This document shows, in pieces, positions 7,125-9,770 of a stretch of 9,770 bases of DNA. Each line of letters starts with the position of its first letter. The stretch's first letter is position 1. The position numbers were made by a program, and so were the translations under genes. Under the pieces are notes generated by a model. It was not told the DNA's origin, did no database searches, and worked only from the letters and a program-made list of their open reading frames with translations. The DNA is taken from contig NBLS01000084.1 in assembly GCA_002084385.1 (NCBI GenBank), positions 1 to 9,770 on the forward strand. The letters run 5' to 3'. Source of the DNA: Desulfobacteraceae bacterium 4572_19. Its GTDB lineage: Bacteria; Desulfobacterota; Desulfobacteria; Desulfobacterales; NBLS01.

Positions 7125-7189
7125 AAAAATGTGTAATGTGAGATTACCGAAAAATCACATTTCTTGATCGTGAACGGTTACAAAAATGT
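7125..7189. mobile_element. 49-bp GTAA...TTAC mini-element with 8-bp direct repeats (copy A)
   Basis: The unit 7133-7181 begins GTAA and ends GTGAACGGTTAC. It is flanked by perfect 8-bp direct repeats AAAAATGT (7125-7132 and 7182-7189). Internally, AATGTGA-ga-TT (7135-7145) pairs with AATCACATT (7153-7161) around the loop ACCGAAA. A second copy of the segment 7135-7183 lies at 8226-8274 with 47 of 49 bases identical. The element is nested inside the 179-bp element. Confidence 0.65.
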
Positions 7190-7209
7190 TTTATACAGAT
7201 ACCGATATT

Positions 7210-7233
7210 GTAGGGGTAACCCTTGTGGTTGCC
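7210..7233. repeat. GTAGGGG hairpin repeat, copy 1
   Basis: GTAGGGGTAACC, loop CTTGT, then GGTTGCC form a 7-bp stem with one G-T wobble. A near copy is at 8289-8314, and in both places the hairpin lies just downstream of the GTAA...TTAC element. There is no T-tract, so it is not a terminator. It resembles dispersed intergenic hairpins seen in many bacterial genomes; this was not checked. Confidence 0.65.
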
Positions 7234-7303
7234 TTCTATTGTGGTAGAAAAAAATATACTTTAAAATTTAAATACGATACTAATTAATCTTAATGAGGAA
7301 ATC

Positions 7304-8170
7304 ATGAATTTTCAGGAAGTAATTTTAAATTTACAAAAATACTGGAGCGAGAAAGGATGCGTTCTGGTTCAACCTTATGATATGGAAGTCGGTGCAGGAA
7401 CTTTTCACCCTTCAACACTTTTAAAAGCCATAGGCCCTGAACCATGGAAGGTGGCTTACGCTCAACCTTGTCGTCGTCCAACTGATGGAAGATACGGTGA
7501 TAATCCCATGCGACTTCAGCATTATTACCAATTTCAGGTACTGCTTAAACCATCTCCTTCTGATGTTCAGCAACTATATCTTGATAGTATGAAAATGTTG
7601 GGGATTAATTCTGACGAACATGATATCAGATTTGTCGAAGATGATTGGGAATCTCCAACGTTAGGTGCATCAGGGTTAGGGTGGGAAGTTTGGTTAGATG
7701 GTATGGAGGTAACACAGTTTACATATTTCCAGATGTGCGGAAGTATTGAGCTTTCCCCTGTTTCCGTGGAAATAACCTATGGTTTAGAGCGTATCGCAAT
7801 GTATATGCAAGGTGTTAATAATGTTTTTGATTTAAAGTGGAACGATACCATATCTTATCGGGATGTATTTCATCAGCAAGAAGTTGAACAGTCAACTTAT
7901 AATTTTGAGCAAGCTGATATAGCAATGCTTCTTGACAGCTTTAATAAATATGAGGCAGAAGCCAATAAAATAATCGCAGAAAAACTTGTACTTCCAGCAT
8001 ATGAATACTGTATGAAATGTTCTCATATTTTCAATCTTTTAGATGCTCGTGGTGCAATCAGCGTTACAGAAAGAACCGGCTATATTGGCAGAATAAGACA
8101 TATTGCAAGGGCATGTGCCTTTGGATATTTAAAACAAAGAGAAGAGATGGGATTTCCATTATTAAAATAA
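7304..8170 (+). CDS. glyQ: Glycyl-tRNA synthetase alpha subunit
   Basis: Catalytic alpha subunit of the bacterial alpha2-beta2 glycyl-tRNA synthetase, which activates glycine with ATP and charges tRNA-Gly in the cytoplasm. The product has 288 residues, a normal full length, and aligns in memory end to end with the family: [14 protein letters not shown] at the start, [13 protein letters not shown] (24-36), RRPTDGRYG (57-65), [19 protein letters not shown] (115-133), EVTQFTYFQ (135-143), class II motif 3-type [10 protein letters not shown] (158-167), and the tail [19 protein letters not shown] to GFPLLK. GAGG at 7295-7298 lies 5 nt before the ATG. The gene is separated from recO by the 179-bp element and from glyS by over 200 nt of repeats, where relatives usually have the two glyQS genes close together. 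The TAA stop lies within an 8-bp direct repeat of the next element. Confidence 0.96.
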   Translation: MNFQEVILNLQKYWSEKGCVLVQPYDMEVGAGTFHPSTLLKAIGPEPWKVAYAQPCRRPTDGRYGDNPMRLQHYYQFQVLLKPSPSDVQQLYLDSMKMLGINSDEHDIRFVEDDWESPTLGASGLGWEVWLDGMEVTQFTYFQMCGSIELSPVSVEITYGLERIAMYMQGVNNVFDLKWNDTISYRDVFHQQEVEQSTYNFEQADIAMLLDSFNKYEAEANKIIAEKLVLPAYEYCMKCSHIFNLLDARGAISVTERTGYIGRIRHIARACAFGYLKQREEMGFPLLK

Positions 8171-8280
8171 TTTGTAAGCGTTCACAATACCTCATCTTCG
8201 CATAAACAGCTTGTGAACGCTTACAAATGTGAGATTACCGAAAAATCACATTTCTTGTTCGTAAACGGTTACAATAATTT
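8166..8280. mobile_element. 99-bp GTAA...TTAC mini-element with 8-bp direct repeats (copy B)
   Basis: The unit 8174-8272 begins GTAAGCGTTCAC and ends GTAAACGGTTAC, termini that match as inverted repeats at 10 of 12 bases. It is flanked by perfect 8-bp direct repeats AATAATTT (8166-8173 and 8273-8280); the left one includes the glyQ stop codon. Its 3' half (8226-8272) is the same sequence as copy A, and its 5' half adds a 50-nt hairpin. It is non-coding and sits within the glyQ-glyS gap. Confidence 0.65.
8171..8227. repeat. perfect 17-bp inverted repeat between glyQ and glyS
   Basis: TTTGTAAGCGTTCACAA (8171-8187) and TTGTGAACGCTTACAAA (8211-8227) are perfect reverse complements around a 23-nt loop. 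Transcribed, this would be a strong stem immediately after the glyQ stop. No T-tract follows, so an mRNA-stability stem or processing site is more plausible than termination. It forms the 5' half of copy B. Confidence 0.9.
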
Positions 8281-8340
8281 ATATGAAAGTAGGGGCAAAC
8301 CCTTGTGGTTGCCCAATAAGCATGTGCCTGACTTTCATGT
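8281..8340. repeat. GTAGGGG hairpin repeat, copy 2, inside a larger inverted repeat
   Basis: The inner hairpin at 8289-8314 (GTAGGGGCAAACC, loop CTTGT, GGTTGCCC) has an 8-bp stem with one bulged A. It lies within an outer inverted repeat of 10 bp with one wobble (ATATGAAAGT 8281-8290 with ACTTTCATGT 8331-8340). Copy 1 is at 7210-7233 but lacks the outer repeat. A small 5-bp stem (TGGTG 8345-8349 with CACCA 8358-8362) follows. No gene is seen between 8281 and 8391. Confidence 0.6.
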
Positions 8341-8391
8341 TTTGTGGTGTCTATATTCACCATAACAAGTTATATAGGAATGGGTGTATAT

Positions 8392-9770
8392 ATGGAAAGT
8401 TTATTACTTGAAATAGGAACAGAAGAATTACCTGCCGGATATATTGTTATTGAAGAAACAATTTCAGATACTTCTGTTTTATTAGAAACAATTTTACCAG
8501 AATCAATACTTGCCATTCCATTTCCAAAAACCATGAAATGGGCAGATCTTAAAATAAATTTTGCAAGACCGATTATTTCCATTTCGGCATTATTTGGAGA
8601 AAAGGTAGTGCCTTTTACTCTTGGCGATCTTAAAAGCGATAATTTTATATTTGGACATAGATTTATGAGTCCCGAAAAAATTAAAATTAAAAATGCCAAA
8701 CAGTATGTTGATGCTCTTAAAAATGCTAAAGTTTATGCAGATATTAATGAGAGACGGGAAATTATTAAAACCCAGATACAAGAGACTGCAAAAAGCGTTG
8801 ATGGAAGTATTTTATTAGATGAGAGTTTATTAGATATTGTGGTTAACCTTGTAGAATATCCGGTAACTGTGGTGGGTAAATTTGATAATGAATTTCTTGA
8901 ACTTCCCGAAGAGATTTTAATTACAGCAATGAGAGAACATCAAAAATATTTTGCTGTTATTGATAAATCAGGAAAATTAATGCCTTATTTTATTGCTGTT
9001 AATAATTCTCTTGCAAAGGATATGGCAATTGTTACAGCCGGACATGAAAAAGTAATCAGGGCAAGGCTTGCCGATGCCAAGTTTTTTTATAAAGTTGATC
9101 TTGAAGAAACCTTGGAAAAAATGGTTAAAAGATTGGATAAAGTTCTTTTTCAGGCAAAATTAGGCTCTGTCCATGAGAAAACGGTCAGAATTGGTAAGTT
9201 ATGTGAATATCTATTATTAGTTACAAAAAATAAACAGGCAGAAGATAAAAACAATAAACAGATTTTAAGAGCTGCCCATCTTTGCAAGGCTGATCTTGTA
9301 AGTCAGGTGGTAATAGAGTTTACAAAGTTACAGGGTGTAATGGGACAAATTTATGCCGAGAAATCAGGCGAAACAAACATTACGTCTAAGGCGATTAAAG
9401 AACATTATTTGCCCACATATTCAGGTGGAGCTCTTCCTGAAACTTTTGCAGGCAGTATTATTGCCATTGCCGACAAGATTGATTCTATTTGCGGCTGTTT
9501 CTCAATAGGTCTTATTCCAACCGGAGCATCCGATCCTTATGCTTTAAGACGACAGGGAATTGGTATTATTCAAATTATTAATAATATGGAATTTACATTT
9601 CCCCTTAAAGAACTTATAGAGCAAGGTATTATAAATTATAATATAACAAGCAATAAGATAAAAAGTAATAAAGAGGTTTTAAAAATTGCTGATAAAGTGT
9701 ATGAATTTATCAAAAATAGAGCCGAACATCTTCTTGCCGAAGATGGGTATTCAAAAGATATAATTTCTGC
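8392..9770 (+). CDS. glyS: Glycyl-tRNA synthetase beta subunit, internally shortened, 3' end outside window
   Basis: Beta subunit of the alpha2-beta2 glycyl-tRNA synthetase, needed for tRNA-Gly binding and full activity. The frame is open from ATG 8392 to the window end (about 459 codons); the family has about 690 residues, so the anticodon-binding end lies outside. Recognisable segments are LLLEIGTEELPAGYI (4-18), then abruptly VIEETISDTSVLLETILPES and PFPKTMKWADL (43-53), GHRFM, NLVEYPV, EHQKYFAVID, RARLADAKFFY, KADLVSQVVIEFTKLQGVMG, EHYLP, ADKIDSICGCFSIGL and PTGASDPYALRR. In relatives about 100 residues lie between the EELPAGY and VIEE segments; these are absent with the frame kept. ATG 8392 is preferred because it starts next to the conserved LLLEIGTEEL, with AGGAATGGGTG just before. 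ATG 8380 in the same frame has no ribosome site. Identity is secure; function of this version is doubtful. Confidence 0.92.
   Translation, partial: MESLLLEIGTEELPAGYIVIEETISDTSVLLETILPESILAIPFPKTMKWADLKINFARPIISISALFGEKVVPFTLGDLKSDNFIFGHRFMSPEKIKIKNAKQYVDALKNAKVYADINERREIIKTQIQETAKSVDGSILLDESLLDIVVNLVEYPVTVVGKFDNEFLELPEEILITAMREHQKYFAVIDKSGKLMPYFIAVNNSLAKDMAIVTAGHEKVIRARLADAKFFYKVDLEETLEKMVKRLDKVLFQAKLGSVHEKTVRIGKLCEYLLLVTKNKQAEDKNNKQILRAAHLCKADLVSQVVIEFTKLQGVMGQIYAEKSGETNITSKAIKEHYLPTYSGGALPETFAGSIIAIADKIDSICGCFSIGLIPTGASDPYALRRQGIGIIQIINNMEFTFPLKELIEQGIINYNITSNKIKSNKEVLKIADKVYEFIKNRAEHLLAEDGYSKDIIS

Larger units (their letters stand above)
7094..7288. mobile_element. 179-bp MITE-like element with 8-bp target duplication
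   Basis: The element proper is 7102-7280. Its ends are imperfect inverted repeats: GTATCCTGTTTAAATTTTA (7102-7120) against the reverse complement of 7262-7280, matching at 17 of 19 positions. It is flanked by perfect direct repeats TAATTAAT at 7094-7101 and 7281-7288. Removing the element plus one repeat leaves a 20-nt recO-glyQ spacer containing the glyQ ribosome site, the expected spacing for an operon. It has no coding capacity. Inside it lie a second small element (7133-7181) and a hairpin (7210-7233). A transposase family cannot be named; 8-bp duplications occur in several IS families. Confidence 0.7.

Noticed and set aside
7097..7303. Glycine riboswitch or T-box ahead of glyQ
   Set aside because: No T-box sequence, specifier stem or glycine aptamer core was recognised; the space is accounted for by the 179-bp element.
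8211..8274. GTGAACGCTTAC / GTAAACGGTTAC motifs as LacI-family operators
   Set aside because: They resemble GTAANCGNTTAC-type operators, but they occur as ends and arms of the repeated mini-elements, which explains them without a regulator.
7135..8314. CRISPR-like repeats
   Set aside because: Only two copies about 1.1 kb apart, on either side of glyQ, without regular spacers or cas genes.

Overview
The window looks like a chromosomal housekeeping region of an AT-rich (roughly one-third G+C by eye) Gram-negative bacterium, most likely a Desulfobacterota (Deltaproteobacteria) member near the Desulfobacterales. The basis is the protein character (Mfd, MgtE and GlyS segments resembling that group), the separate alpha and beta glycyl-tRNA synthetase genes, and the gene order mfd - SurA-like lipoprotein - surA - rodZ - mgtE - recO - glyQ - glyS. 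This placement is inferred from memory of those families; no search was run. All genes are on the plus strand.

Layout: 1-2006 is the 3' two-thirds of mfd (transcription-repair coupling factor), broken by a frameshifting deletion near 437. A SurA-like lipoprotein gene without a visible PPIase domain (2069-2887), surA (2912-3910) and a rodZ-like gene (3913-4998) follow with tight spacing. They form an envelope block: two periplasmic chaperone-type proteins and a cytoskeleton-linked membrane protein. A gap of about 140 nt holds a weak terminator candidate and one end of a dispersed repeat. mgtE (Mg2+ transporter) follows, with a frameshifting internal deletion in its N domain. recO (recombinational repair) overlaps the mgtE stop by one base. 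glyQ is intact. glyS runs off the window and lacks about 100 codons near its N-terminus.

Two patterns stand out. First, three widely conserved genes (mfd, mgtE, glyS) each lack an internal segment while the flanking sequence remains well conserved. This is either real gene decay or, more simply, a set of assembly or amplification deletions. Second, the recO-glyQ and glyQ-glyS gaps are built from small non-coding elements that behave like MITEs. One 179-bp element (7102-7280) has imperfect terminal inverted repeats and a perfect 8-bp target duplication; deleting it restores a 20-nt recO-glyQ spacer. A second family (7133-7181 and 8174-8272) begins GTAA, ends TTAC, shares a core of 47/49 identical bases, and is flanked by different perfect 8-bp direct repeats at each site. 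One copy sits inside the 179-bp element. A third hairpin module lies just downstream of both copies, and a 26-bp end-like sequence of the large element recurs inverted upstream of mgtE. No tRNA, rRNA, CRISPR array or convincing riboswitch was seen.
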